This document shows positions 44,600 to 55,680 of a stretch of 64,000 bases of DNA, piece by piece (the stretch's first letter is position 1; every line of letters begins with the position of its first letter). The position numbers were made by a program, and so were the translations under genes. The stretch comes from Larus michahellis. Its lineage: Eukaryota > Chordata > Aves > Charadriiformes > Laridae. The notes under the pieces are model-generated. The model did no database searches. It was given only the letters and a program-made list of their open reading frames with translations, and was not told where the DNA came from. The stretch spans positions 168,776,678-168,840,677 of the forward strand of contig NC_133897.1 of NCBI RefSeq assembly GCF_964199755.1, written 5' to 3'.

Positions 44600-45079
44600 T
44601 AGTAAGGTTTCAGCTGGGATAGAAGTGACTCCCTTCCTGGCAGCTGGTAGGGTGCTCTGTTTTGCATTTGGGATGAGAATGCTATTGACAGCCCACTACT
44701 GTTTTTAGTTCTTGCTAAGCACTCAAGGCCTTTTCTGCTCCTCACACCACCCTGCCAGCAAGTAGGCTGGGAGAGCACAAAAAGCTGGGAGGAGACACAG
44801 CCAGCACAGCTGACCAGAACTCACCAAAGGGATAGTCCGTGCCGTACGACATTATGCTCAATACATAATGCTGGGGGAAGAACAAAGAAGGCGGGAGGCA
44901 CTCTTGGAGTTATGGCATTGGTCTTCCCAAGAAACATCACGCATCATGGAGCCCTGCTTTCCTGCAGGCAGCTGAACTCCTGCCTGCCCATGGGAAGTAG
45001 TGAAGGAATTCCTTGATTTGCTTTGTTTGCGTGAACAGCTTTTGCTCTCCTTATTAAACTGTCTTTCTCTCAATGCACA
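44600..45079 (+). mobile_element. Solo LTR cut by the inversion edge
   Basis: + oriented copy of the unit LTR from tttcagctgggatagaag to ttattaaactgtctttctct; its last part is missing, and at about 45080 the sequence changes to + oriented CR1. This is the right inversion junction. Confidence 0.7.
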
Positions 45080-45449
45080 AGTTGGATGTGGACAAGCTGG
45101 ATCAAGTGGCTGAGGCCAATGGTATGAGGTTCAACAAGTGCTGGGTCCTGCACTTGGGTCACAACAACTCCTTGTAACGCTACAGGCTCAGGGAAGAGCG
45201 GCTGGAGAGCTGCCCGGTGAAAAAGGAGCTGGGGGTGTTGTTTGACAGCCAGCTGAGTATGAGCAAGCAGTGTGCCCTGGTGTCCAAGAAGGCCAGTAGC
45301 ATCGTGGCGTGTTTCAGGTGATAGGACAAGAGGAAATGGCCTCATTTTTCACCAAGTGAGACTCTGGGTTGATCATATGAAAAATGTCTTCTCCGACAGG
45401 GTTGTGAAGTGCTGGAAGAGGCTGGCCAGGGAAAAGGTTGAGTCACAAT
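45080..45449 (+). mobile_element. CR1-A fragment at the inversion edge
   Basis: Decayed CR1 from the region around VLHLGHNNS (near 45150) to gaggctggccagggaaaagg; a jump at about 45318 joins two distant parts of the element. Confidence 0.75.
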
Positions 45450-45644
45450 CGTTTTTTGTACATTCCTCTGTAAGTTCTGTTGTTCTTGATTTCCTCTATC
45501 GTCTGTTGTTCTGTTAAACTGCCTTTATCTCAAGCCGTGAGTTTTCCCTTTCTTCCGATTCTCCCCCACATCCCGCAGCTGTGGGGGCGGTGAAGGAGTG
45601 GCCGCATGGTTCTTTGTTGCCAGCTGGCATTCCCCCAAAACAAC
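45450..45644 (+). mobile_element. LTR 3' fragment within CR1-A
   Basis: gttaaactgcctttatctca, ccgattctcccccacatccc and cagctggcattcccc resemble the 3' (U5) end of the unit LTR in + orientation. 45450-45490 is not clearly assigned. CR1 resumes at aacctcaatgattctgtg. Confidence 0.5.
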
Positions 45645-46747
45645 CTCAATGATTCTGTGATTTCTGGAAGGCCATGGACTTAGTGGAGCAAGGGGAGTGC
45701 AGGGCCACCCAGATGCTGAAGGGACTGAAGCATCCTTCATTGAGGAGAAGCAGAGAGAGCTGGGAGGTTTCTCAGCCAGGAGGCAAGGCCACGTTCATTG
45801 ATGAGCTGTCATCAATGTCTCTAAATCCCAGATGGGAGTTTCAGTGGTGCAAACCCAGCGAGCATTGAGAACCATGCAGCCGCTCGCTCGCTTCCCCCTC
45901 GGCAGGATGGGGAAGAGAATCAGAAGAGGAAAAGTGAAAATATGCGTGTGCTGAGGTAGAAATAGTTCTGTAGGTAGAGCAAAAGCCATGAGTGGCATCA
46001 AAGAAACCAAGGAATTCTTTGAATACTTCCCATTGGAATGCAGGTGTTCAGCCATGTCTCCAGGAAAGAAGGGCTCCATGATGCACATCGGTTATTTGGA
46101 AAGACAAAAGCCGTACGTCCGTTCATTACACTGTTCTTTCATCTTTGCCATGCATTACATACCGAGCACGCCTTCACCTGGCATGGACTATCATTTGGTC
46201 AGTTGGGGTCAGCTGTCCTGGCCGTGTCACTTCCCAGCCTTTTGTGCACTCCCAGCCTACTCGCTGGCAGGGCAGTGTGAGGAGCAGAAAAGGCCTTGAG
46301 CGCTTAGCAACAACCAGAAAGAGTAGTGGGCTCTCAACGCCATTCTCATCCCACATGCACAACCTAGCCGTCTACCAGCTGCCAGTGAGAAAGTCAACTC
46401 TATCGCAGGTGAAGCGATGTCAGGAGGGAATGAGGAGAGGGGAGTCAGACTCTTGTCATGGGTGCCCATGGCCGAGGCATGGGGAATGAGAAAAGCTGAA
46501 AAGACGTGCCACTTCCATGGAAGAGAAGGCCAGCCTTTTTCAGTATGACCGTGACCGTGGTCTAACAGGTGAAAAGGGGTTGTAGAGAGAGGTGTTGGAG
46601 ACTCCATCCTTGGAGATACTGAAACCCTGACTGGACAAGGCTGTGGAGTGCCTGCTTGAGTTGACTCTCTTTGAGCAGGTTTTGTTGAAGTAGATGGTCT
46701 CCAGAGACTCCTTGTGCAGTGAATGATTGTGTTTGCTGTGATTCTGC
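45645..46747 (+). mobile_element. CR1-A end and CR1-D split by LTR, gene 9 module
   Basis: A short CR1-A end (45645-45664), CR1-D left part to about 45837 (KGLKHPSLRRSRESWE), LTR at 45838-46422, right part 46423-46747 ending gtgattctgcc. Confidence 0.7.
45838..46422 (-). mobile_element. Solo LTR, gene 9 module
   Basis: - oriented unit LTR (gcagaaaaggccttgagcgc, ctctatcgcaggtgaagcg); its end tgtca is followed by ggaggg, as at 31159. Confidence 0.68.
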
Positions 46748-47081
46748 CTGCTGTGCTGGTGAGAGGGTCATGCTGCGGAAGAGAGTTGGTGAAGTGCGTG
46801 CTGGCATGGGGAGCTTGTGTCAGAGCCTTGGTTGGAAGTGTGTTAATATGTCCAAGCCTTTGGGTAAGTGAAGGGCTTGTGTCAGGTTCTGGAAGCCCCC
46901 CTGTGCTGCTCTGTGCTGTGGTTGTTGCTGGGGCCATAGTTCCTAAGACCGGCCCTGTGGCCCTTTTCCACCCACCGCGATGGTCTCTGTAGCTGTGGCT
47001 TTGTGTTGAGTGAGGCTGGAAGAGCCTTGTGACAAAAAAGGAAACTGAGGCATCTCAGGTGGAATGCAGGAGAACTTTATT
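46748..47081 (-). other. Poly(A) signal and 3' flank of keratin gene 9
   Basis: AATAAA (- strand) at 47076-47081, 400 bases past the stop codon. Confidence 0.85.
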
Positions 47082-47481
47082 GATGGAAAAGAATGCAAAG
47101 GCAGGAATGCCAAGTGCAAGGGAGCTAGTCAGAGTTGCAGGTAGGGTGACCATCATCCAAGCTCCCTTGTGTGAGAGAGATCTTGCCAGAGCAGCAAGGT
47201 CTTCCTGCCCCACTGTGGGAGTTGCACAGTGGAGCTCGTTGTTGGGCTCTGGCTTGTCAGAATGTGTTTGCAGCGGAGAGTAGTGGATATAGCAGAAGTT
47301 GAACTGCAAAGAAGGAAGTGGGAGAAGAGAAGGACTGTCCCCATCCCTCTTCCTTGGAGCCTTGAGATAAAGATGTGTGGACAGCAGGTCTATGTGCTAG
47401 GAAAGAGCCAAGGATGTGTCCTCCATCAATACCGTGGCTTCCAGGCTGTCAGGGTTTTGTCAGGGGTGGTGGTGAGGGCCC

Positions 47482-47796
47482 TTAGCAGGGGTAGCAGCCT
47501 CTCCTGCCGCTGAAGCAGCCCAGGCCTCCCAAGCCGTAGCCAAGGCCGAGGCCGAAGCCGCCGGAGGAGACGGGCACTCCCTGGGCGCTGAGTTCATTGC
47601 CCACGGCAGCGGATGCGGAGGATCCGACAAAGGTGCTCTGGGGGAAGGAGGTGAGGATGGGTCCTGGCAGGGTGACCTGCACGGTGGAAGGCTGGATGAC
47701 AACGCGGGAGGCCTCGCACTGCCTGACGCAGGGCTCGTTGCAGCTGTTAGCCAGCGGGGTGGGTCCGCAGGGGCTGCAGAGGTTGTTGCAGGCCAT
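47482..47796 (-). CDS. Feather beta-keratin, gene 9
   Basis: 104 residues; the most divergent copy. Asn5 (MACNNLC), Ser8, PSTVQV core, ILTSFPQ, Phe56, tail [14 protein letters not shown] and C-terminal [11 protein letters not shown] (Phe-Ser for Tyr-Gly). All nine Cys kept. 5'UTR intron 47817-47976 is only 160 bases because about 48 were lost; splice sites are kept. Its upstream flank is that of the 5.54-kb unit, so gene body and flank have different histories. Confidence 0.94.
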   Translation of the reverse strand: MACNNLCSPCGPTPLANSCNEPCVRQCEASRVVIQPSTVQVTLPGPILTSFPQSTFVGSSASAAVGNELSAQGVPVSSGGFGLGLGYGLGGLGCFSGRRGCYPC

Positions 47797-48039
47797 GTGT
47801 GTGGTGTGGAGGGTCCCTGGAAGAGAGGGTGTTGAGAAAGGTGAGGGTGGTAGGGGTGTGAGGGTCAGTGTTGGAGGAGGGCGAGGGATTGTGGAGGGCT
47901 GTTGTGGGGCTGTGGGGAGCTGGAGGAGAAAGGCCAAGTGGGTGAGGAGAATTAGGGTCAGGGTGTTGAGACTCACCTTGTTGACGGTGGAGGAGAAGGC
48001 GTGAGGAGAAGTGTGTGAGGGAGAGAGGCACTGGGCCGG

Positions 48040-48814
48040 CTTTTATGCTGGTCATGGAGGGGCGGGACAGGCTTGGCGCATGATGGCCTTTTCCACAAAC
48101 AAATTTGCATGACACAGCCTCACGAGTAATGGCGTGGTTGTGTTCTTTGTTTTCTGAAATTCTCCAATTTCCTGTTGTCTTATTGATGATGTGTCCACTC
48201 GGCCCTGGCGGGAACTTTTAAGTGCCAGTAGTAGAGGCCCTAAACATTGTGTTGATGGCACGCGTCAGGGTTGTCAGAAGACGTGACCAAAGCATAAGAG
48301 AGGTGGGGTGTCATCAGGGAGTTCATGCCATGGCAGTTGTGTGGTGTGGTTTGTGGGTGCGTTGTGAAGAGGGGGCGTCATTTCCTCGCAGCCCTGGCAG
48401 GCTGGTCTGGGCTTTGGAGGGGGGCCAGGCATTAGGCGCTGCGCCTTGCATTGCGCTTGTTCCTTCCCTGCCTTGCTGCCAGCTCACTAAGCCTGTCTTT
48501 GGGCATGGCCTTTCCTGTTGGGTGTGCTCTGTGGCTGTCTTGGTGCCCCTTTTGTTTTTAAGGTTGTAGGTGGGAGAACGGAGGCTGCATGTTTGGGTTT
48601 GTGCCCCGCTGGGTCCGTCCCTGGTGGAGGCAGTTCAAGCAGGCAGAGGAGGGCTGTTTGTGAGAGCAGGACATTATCGTGGCAGCCCTGTGCTGTTGGG
48701 AGGCTGGTCGTGCTCCCCAAAGGCTCCTCTTGGCTCTTGGGTAGGGATCCCCTTAGTTGTGGCCGGCAAATTTGCAACCTGGGCTCTGGCGCGACACATC
48801 TGAAGATGAGCAAC
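48040..48814 (-). promoter_or_regulatory. Promoter and 5' flank of keratin gene 9
   Basis: TATA CATAAAAG at 48040-48047; GC box ggggcggg (+) at 48059-48066. The flank is of the array-unit type, with the ggggggccagg variant of unit 3. Confidence 0.78.
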
Positions 48815-49248
48815 GAAGCTGGTGAAGGATCTAGAGAAGAAGACTTGTTAGGAGCAGTTTAGGGAACAGGGCATGTTTAGTTTGCAGAAAGAAAAAGGCT
48901 GAGGGCACGCCTTATCGCTCACTACAGCCACCTGAAAAGAGGTGGTAATGAGGTAGGTGTCAGTCCCTTATCCCGAGTAACAAGTGATAGGAGAAGAATT
49001 AACGTCTTTAAATGCTGCGTAGGGATGCTCAGTTTGGATGCTGGGAAAAATGTCATCCCCAGCAGGGTTATGAAGCACTGGAAGAGGCTCCTCCGGGAAG
49101 TGGCTGAATCACCATCCCTGGAGGTAATGACAAGACGTGTAGATGTGGGACTTAGGGCTATGTTTCTTTTGTGAAGTTCATAGTCATAGGTGAACGGTGT
49201 CAAGATTGTTCAGGGTCTTTTCCAACCCAAGTGCCTCCATGATTGCGT
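48815..49248 (+). mobile_element. CR1-C, displaced unit
   Basis: CR1 3' fragment as in the array, somewhat more diverged (cagtttggatgctggg, cccagcagggttatg). Confidence 0.75.
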
Positions 49249-49501
49249 ATGAGGCAGCGTGCAAAAGCAGGCGAGTTCCTGGAGAGGCCGAGAGTGTGTC
49301 AAGAGACAGAGGGGGAATGGGATCGGCATGCAGGGGAGGCTGGTGGGCCAGGGCCTTTGAGTTGTTTACTTGGGGCGAGTGCCAATGGATGAGGCCATTT
49401 CTCTGCACAGTGTGTGACGGGAAGAAAGGGAAGGTGGAGCTTGTTGAGGAGAGTTGGAGGCAAGCACGCAGCACGTGAGTGCAGAGCTGAGGCCATGATT
49501 T

Positions 49502-49896
49502 CATGCATGACTGCATTTTTGAGCAAGCATCTCTTTCATGCCACAGCCTGTCAAGTGCTGAGGTGGGTGTGTTTTCCTTCCCACAACGCTCCCTTTACAT
49601 GTTGTCGTCTTGTGGATGTGTCCACTTGGCCCTGGTGGTAGCTTTTAAGTGCAAGTAGGTATTTTGGAGGACGTGCATGGACGCTGTGTGTTAGGGAATT
49701 CAGCAGTCACAGCCAAGGCGTAGGAGAGGTGGGGTATCTCCAGTGACATCATCTCGTGGCACGTTTGTGGCTGGCTAAGCCTGTCTTTAGGCCTGCCACA
49801 TCCTGTTGATGTGCCCTGTGGGCACTTTGATGCCCCCATTGCTTGTAAGTTTGTAGCTGAGAGAAAGGTCTGTCTTTCTGACCTGGGAGCTGGGAA
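49502..49896 (-). other. Orphan keratin 5' flank (displaced unit)
   Basis: Gene-less flank as in the array, with small changes (cacatcctg near 49797). Confidence 0.7.
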
Positions 49897-50894
49897 ACGT
49901 TATGGAGCTAATCATCTTGATCGCCTTCAAATGGCACATAGAGGCCAACCAGGTGATGAGGCCCAGCCAGCATGGCTTTATGAAGGGCAGGTCCTGCTTG
50001 CCTAACCTGATCTCCTTCTATGTCAAGGGGACGCGCTTAGTGGGTAGATGAGTGAAGGGCTGTGAATGTTGTTAACTGGACTTTAGTAAAGCCATTGACA
50101 CTGTTTCCAAGAGTGTTGTCCTGCAGAAACTGCCTGCTCATGGCTCTGACGGGCATACACTTCGCTGGCTAACAAACGGGCTGGATGGCCAGGCCCATAG
50201 AGGTGAATGGAGGTAAATCCAGATTGTTGCCACCACAGGTGGTGTTCCCCAGGGCTGAGTACTGGGGCCGGTTCTCTTTAGTATCTTTACAAACGACCTG
50301 GACGAGGGGGTCGAGTGCACCCTCAGAATGTTTGCAGGCAACACCAAGTTGGGTGAGTGTGTGAATCTGCTTGAGGGTAAGACGTTTTAGAGAGCGATGT
50401 GGACAGGCTGGATCGATGGGAGGAGGCCAATGGTGTGGGGTTCAGAAAAGCTGAGTGCCGGGTCCTGCACTTGGGTCACAAGAACCCCATGCAACGCTAC
50501 AGGCTTGGGGAAGAGCGGCTGGAAAGCTGCCCGTTGGAAAAGGAGCTGGGGGTGTTGTTTGACAGCCAGCTGAGTATGAGCCAGCAGTGTGCCCTGGAGC
50601 CCAAGGCGGCCAGTAGCATCGTGGCCTGTATCAAAAGTCATGAGTCCAGGAGGACTATGGAAGTGATCGTCCCCCTGTAATGGGCACTGGTGAAAAATGT
50701 CTTCACTGAAATGATTGTCAAGCACTGGAATAGGCTTCCCAGGGAAGCGTTTGAGTCACCAGCCCTGGAGGTATCTAGAAGACAGTAGACTTGGCCCCAA
50801 GGGACTTGCTTTAGTGGGGCACTTGGTAGTGTTAGGTTAAGGGATGGAATCAGTGATCTTAAGTGTCTTTCCCAACCTCAGTGATTCTGTGAGT
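49897..50894 (+). mobile_element. CR1-A, displaced unit
   Basis: Keeps the 45-bp stretch gtgtgtgaatctgcttgagg... near 50358 that units 1-5 lack, but has a deletion of about 320 bp at 50691. Stop TAA at 50678-50680 where the other copies have TAG. Confidence 0.85.
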
Positions 50895-51923
50895 TTTTGA
50901 AGGCCATGGATGTGGTAGAGCAAGTCGAGTGCAGGGCCACCAAGACGCTGAAGGGACTGCAGCATCCTTCCCTTGAGGAGAAGCTGAGAGAGCTGGGAGT
51001 TTCTTCAGCCAGGAGAAAAGGCCACGTAGGGGAGATGTCATCAATGTCTCTAAATCCCGGATGGGAGGTGTCTTGGTTTAACGCCAGCCAGCAATCTGAA
51101 CCATGCAGCCACTTGCACACTCCCCACTACAACAGGCTGGGAAAGAGAATCCGAAGAGGAAAAGTGAAAAAATGTGTGCGTTGAGATGTCAGTTTAATAA
51201 GTAAAGCAAAAGATGCACAAGCAAGCAAAGCAAAAGAAGGAGTTCCTTCACTACTTCCCGAGGCAGGCAGGCGTTCAGCCGTCTCCAGGAAAGAAGGGCT
51301 CCATGAGACATAACGGTTACTTGGAAGACAAATGCCATAACTCTGAACATTCCCTGCTTCTTTCTTCCCTCAGCCTGCTCTCATGTGGCATGGGCTATGC
51401 CTTTGGTCAGCTGGGGTCAGCTGTACCGGCTGCCTCACCTCCCAGCTTTTTCTGTACACCGAGCCTACTTGGTGGTGGGGTGGTATGAAGAGCTGAAAAG
51501 GCCTTGAGTGCTTAGCAACAACCAAAAACCATTAGTGGGCTCTCAACGCCATTCTCATCGCAAACGCAAAACCTAGCACTCTACCAGCTGCTGAGCAAGT
51601 CAACTCTATCCCAGCTGCAGCCATGTCAGGAGGGAATGAGGAGAGGGGAGTCAGACAGGGCAAGGGTGAATGGAGAAAGCTGAAAAGACGTGCCATTTCC
51701 TTGGAAGAGAAGGCAAGGCTTTTTCCGTGGGAGGGTGGTCCAAGAGTGGAAGCGGTTGCGCAGAGAGGTGTTGGAGTCTCCATCATGTAGAAACTGAAGA
51801 GCTGACTGGATCTGGTGCTGAACAGCATGCTCAATCTGACCACGTTTGAGAAGGTCGGGTGTAATGAGGTTATCTCCAGAGGTTCCTTGTGCAGTCAAGG
51901 ATTCTGTTTTCTGTGACTCTGCC
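50895..51923 (+). mobile_element. CR1-D split by LTR, displaced unit
   Basis: Left part 50895-51068, right part 51629-51923. The right junction reads ggaggg, so the LTR target duplication ggagg is exact here. Confidence 0.78.
51069..51628 (-). mobile_element. Solo LTR, displaced unit
   Basis: 560 bp, TG...CA, flanked by ggagg at 51064-51068 and 51629-51633, the clearest target duplication in the window. Confidence 0.75.
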
Positions 51924-52255
51924 TGCTGTGTTGGCCAGAGGGTCATGCTGGGGAAGAGAGCTGGTGAAGTGCGTGCTGCCATGAGGAGCTTTCATTGGAG
52001 GCATGAGTAGAAGTGCGTGAGGTTGTCCAAGGCTTTCTTTTGTTAAGTGAAGGGCTTGTGTGAGGTTCTGGAAGCCCCCTCTGTTGTGCAGTTGCTGTTG
52101 CTGGGGCCATAGTTCCTAAGACCGGTCCGGTGGCCCTCTTGCACCCACCCCGATGGGCACTGTAGCCCTGGCTTTGTGTTGGGTGAGGTTGGAAGAACCT
52201 TGTTAGAAGAAAGGAAGAGGAGGCGTCTTAGGCTGGGATGCAGAAGAACTTTATT
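51924..52255 (-). other. Poly(A) signal and 3' flank of keratin gene 10
   Basis: AATAAA (- strand) at 52250-52255, about 440 bases past the stop codon. Confidence 0.85.
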
Positions 52256-52696
52256 GAGGGAAGAGAGAAGTTCAAAGGTAGAAGCGCTAAGTGCGAGAGA
52301 GACCGTCTGAGTTGCAGGTAGGGTGACCATCATCCAAGGTCCCCTGTGTGAGCTAGGTCTTGCCAGAGCATCAAGGTCTTCCTGGCCTGCAGTAGGAGCG
52401 GCACCCTGGAGGTCCTGTCTGGTATTTGCTTCTTCAGCAAGTGCTTGCAGCGGAGAGTTGTGAACGTAGCAGAAGGGGCGATGGAAAGAAGGAAGTGTTA
52501 GAAGAGGAGGAGGTACATGGGCCATGGTTGCAGACAGTCTGGGTTGGCCCCTTCCCTGCTTCCTTGCTTGGTGCCCTGAGAGGAGGAGCTGTGGATGGTG
52601 AAGCCATGTGCCAGAACATGCTTGAGTTGCCTCCTCAATCCATGCCATGTCTTCCATGGTGTGGGTGGTTGTTGTCAGGGGTGGTGGTGAGGGCCC

Positions 52697-53011
52697 TTAG
52701 CAGGGGTAGCAGCCTCTTCTGCCACCGTAGCAGCCCAGGCCTCCCAAGCCATAGCCGTAGCCGAAGCTGAAGCCGCCAGAGGAGACGGGCACTCCCTGGG
52801 CGCTGAGTTCATTGCCCACGGCAGCGGATGCGGAGGATCCGACGGCAGTGCTCTGGGGGAAGGAGGTGAGAATGGGTCCTGGCAGGGTGACCACTACAGT
52901 GGGGGGCTGGATGACGATGCGGGAGGCCTCACACTGCCTGATGCAGGGCTCATTGCAGCTGTTAGCCAGCGGGGTGGGCCCACAGGGGCGGCAGAGGTCG
53001 TTGCAGGCCAT
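52697..53011 (-). CDS. Feather beta-keratin, gene 10
   Basis: 104 residues. Arg8 ([10 protein letters not shown]), Ile24 (PCIRQC), Ile32, ILTSFPQ, Ala56, Ser82 in the tail. All nine Cys kept. 5'UTR intron 53032-53240 (209 bases). Positional partner of gene 5 in the higher-order duplication, yet the proteins differ in length and at several residues, so this part has diverged more than the downstream CR1, or was converted. Intact. Confidence 0.95.
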   Translation of the reverse strand: MACNDLCRPCGPTPLANSCNEPCIRQCEASRIVIQPPTVVVTLPGPILTSFPQSTAVGSSASAAVGNELSAQGVPVSSGGFSFGYGYGLGGLGCYGGRRGCYPC

Positions 53012-53303
53012 GTGTGTGGTGTGGAGGGTGCCTGGAAGAGAGGGTGTTGAGAAAGGTGAGGGTGGTGGGGGTGTGAGGGTCAGTGTTGGAGGAGGGCGAG
53101 GGAGTGTGGAGGGCTGTTGTGGGGCTGTGGGGTGCGTGGCAGTAAGGAGGCGTGAGGGCTGTTGAGGCTGTGGGCAGAGCGTGGTGGAGGAGAGGGGCCA
53201 GGTGGGTGAGGAGAAGGAGGGTCATGGGGTTGAGACTCACCTTGTTGATGGTGGAGGAGAAGGCGTGAGGAGAAGTGTGTGAGGGAGAGAGGCGCTGGGC
53301 CGC

Positions 53304-53566
53304 CTTTTATGCTGGTCGTGGGGGAGCGGGACAGGCTTTGCGCATGAGAGTGTTTTTTCAGCAAGCAGCTCTTGCATGCCACAGCCTGGTGAGTCATGAG
53401 GTGGGGTGTCTTTTCTTTTCCCTAATTCTCCATTTTCATGGCCCCGTCTTGAGGACGCGTCCAGTTGGCCCCTGGTGGAAGCTTTTAATTGCCAGTCTTA
53501 GAGGCCAAAGTCTTGGTTTTATTGGCATTTTTCAAGGCATTCAGCAGACACAGACAAACCGTATGA
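53304..53566 (-). promoter_or_regulatory. Promoter and 5' flank of keratin gene 10
   Basis: TATA CATAAAAG at 53304-53311. The GC box is disrupted (gggggagcggg on +, near 53319-53329). About 255 bp of keratin flank remain before CR1 sequence. Confidence 0.75.
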
Positions 53567-53684
53567 GAGATCGGCATGGCTTTATGAGGGGCAGGTCCTG
53601 CCTGACCACTCTGATCTCCTTCTTTGTCAAGGGGACCCTCTGAGTGGATGGATGAGGGAAAGGCTGTGGATGAAGTTCGCACTG
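53567..53684 (+). mobile_element. CR1-J: short CR1 fragment
   Basis: gatcggcatggctttatgag reads as RHGFMRGRSCLTTLISF, an RT motif of the CR1-A type; it switches to another CR1 near 53684. Confidence 0.7.
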
Positions 53685-54193
53685 TTTGGAAAAGGGGTAC
53701 CATGACGCCCATCTTTCAAAAAAGAAACAAGGAAGATGCGGGGATTTACGGGCCGGTCAGTTTTACCTCTGTGCCCAGTAAGATCATGGAGCAGATCCTC
53801 CTGGAAACTCTGCTAAGTCACATGGAATATTTGGAGGTGATCGGTGACAGTCAACATGGCTTCAGCAAGGGCAAGTCAAGCCTGACAAATTTGGTGGTGT
53901 TCTCTGACAGGGTTACAGTGCTGGTGGATAAGGGAAGAGCAAAAGACGTCATGTACCTGGACATGTGCAAAGCATCTGACACTGTCCCACACAACATGCT
54001 GGTCCCGAAATTGGAGCGACATGGATTTGACCAATGGAGCACTCGGAGGATAAGGAACTGGATGGATGGCCGCACTCGAAGGCTTTTGATTAAGGGTTTG
54101 ATGTCCAAGTGGTGAGCAGTGAGGAGTGACGTTCCTCAGGAGTCGGTACTGGGAGCGGTGCTGTTTAACGTCTTTGTCGGTGCCATGGACAGT
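53685..54193 (+). mobile_element. CR1-K: RT fragment of another CR1 subfamily
   Basis: Open RT section: PVSFTSVPSKIMEQILL, SQHGFSKGKSSL, VMYLDMCKASDTVPH, WMDGRTRRLL. The second motif reads YLDM and a stop follows at about 54113. It joins CR1-F' inside the word acgaaagagctggcgg. Confidence 0.8.
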
Positions 54194-55680
54194 ACGAAAG
54201 AGCTGGCGGAAGAGCTCGCCAGGCCACTTTGCATCATTTATGAGCAGTCCTGGAGAACCGGGGAGGTCGGCAATGTGACAGCCATCCACAAGAAGGGCCG
54301 GAAGGAGGATCCGGGGAACTACAGGCCGGTCAGTGTGACCTCGGTGCCTGGGAAGGTCATGGAAGAGGTCCTCCTCGGTGCCATTACACGGCACATGTAG
54401 GAGAACAGGGTGATCAGGCCCAGTCAGCATGGGTTTGTGAAGGGCAGGTGATGCCTATCAAACCTAATATCCTTCTATGATAAGGTGACCCACTTAGTGG
54501 ATGAGGAAAAAGCTGTGGATGTTATATACTTGGATTTTTGCAAAGTGCTTGACACTGTTTCCCACAGCATTCTCCTGGAGAAACTGGCTGCTCATGGCCT
54601 GGACAGGTGTACTCTTTGCTGGGTAAAAAACTGTCTGGGTGGCCGTGCCCAGAGAGTGGTGGTAAATGGAGTTCAATCCAGTTGGTGTCCGGTCACATGT
54701 GGTGTCCCCCAGGGCTCGGTGCTGCGGCCAGTTCTCTTTAATATCTTTATCAATGATCTGGATGAAGGGATCGAATGCACCTTCAGTAAGTTCGCAGATG
54801 ACACTACACTGTGCGGGCGTGTTGATCTGCTTGAGGGTAGGTTGGTTCTGCAGAGGGATCTGGACAGGCTGGACCGATGGGCTGAGACCAATGGTATGAG
54901 GTTCAACAAGGCCAAGTGCCGGGTCCTGCACTTAGGTCACAACAACCCCATGCAGCGCTACAGGATTGGGGCAGAGTGGCTTGAAAGCAGCCCGGCAGAA
55001 AAGGACTTGGGAGTGTTGGTTGACAGCCGGCTGAATATGAGCCAGCAGTGTGGCCAGGTGGCCAAGAAGGCCAACAGCATCCTAGCCTGTATCAGGAATA
55101 GTGTGGTGAGCCGGACTAGGGAAGTGATCATCCCCCCTGTACTCGGCACTGGTGAGGCCCCACCTCGAGTACTGCGTTCAGTTTTGGGCCCCTCGCTACA
55201 AGAGGGACATTGAGGTGTTGGAGGGTGTCCAGAGAAGGGCTACAAAGCTGGTGAGGGGTCTGGAGGACAAACCTTATGAAGAACGACAGAGGGAGCTGGG
55301 GTTGTTTAGCCTGGAGAAGAGGAGGCTGAGGGGAGACCTTATCACCCTCTACAACTACCTGAAAGGTGGTTGTAGAGAGATGGGGGCTGACCTCTTCTCC
55401 CTGGTGACAAGTGATAGGACGAGAGGAAACGGGTTCAAGTTATGTCAGGGGAGGTTTAGATTGGATATTAGGAAACACTTTTTCACTGAAAGGGTTATTA
55501 AACATTGGAATAGGCCGCCCAGGGAGGTGGTGGATTCACCATCCCTGGAGGTGTTTAAAAAAAGGGTAGATGGGGCACTTAGGGACATGGTTTAGAAGTG
55601 GCTTTTGTCAGGGTAGGTTAAAGGTTGGACTTGATGACCTTAAAGGTCCCTTCCAACCTCAGCAATTCTATGCTTCTATG
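54194..55680 (+). mobile_element. CR1-F': second copy of CR1-F
   Basis: Homologous to 27915-29415 but lacking its 5' part and the nested CR1-G. Two stops absent from copy A (TAG at 54398-54400, TGA near 54448) and an extra C near 55132 break ORF2; on the other hand it keeps the base that copy A lost near 28920, so 55152-55595 reads open to the C-terminus. FADD motif at about 54793. Confidence 0.88.

Larger units (their letters stand above)
40934..45079 (-). other. Inverted block containing keratin gene 8
   Basis: All shared elements here are reversed relative to the rest of the window: keratin 3' end, CR1-D right part, LTR, CR1-A piece, keratin promoter and gene, then a second CR1-D right part and LTR. 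The left edge is a keratin poly(A) signal with no gene attached; the right edge cuts the LTR at about 45079, after which + oriented CR1 resumes. The block holds about one and a third modules. Confidence 0.85.
48048..53330. repeat. Displaced copy of the 5.54-kb keratin unit
   Basis: The 5' flank of gene 9 plus CR1-C (48048-49261) and then a unit in standard phase (49262-53330) reproduce the array unit about 22 kb further along. CR1-A here keeps 45 bp (about 50358-50402) missing from copies 1-5, but has lost about 320 bp at 50691 (unit positions about 1387-1706), with a 2-base tg match at the junction. It is part of the higher-order duplication. Confidence 0.9.
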
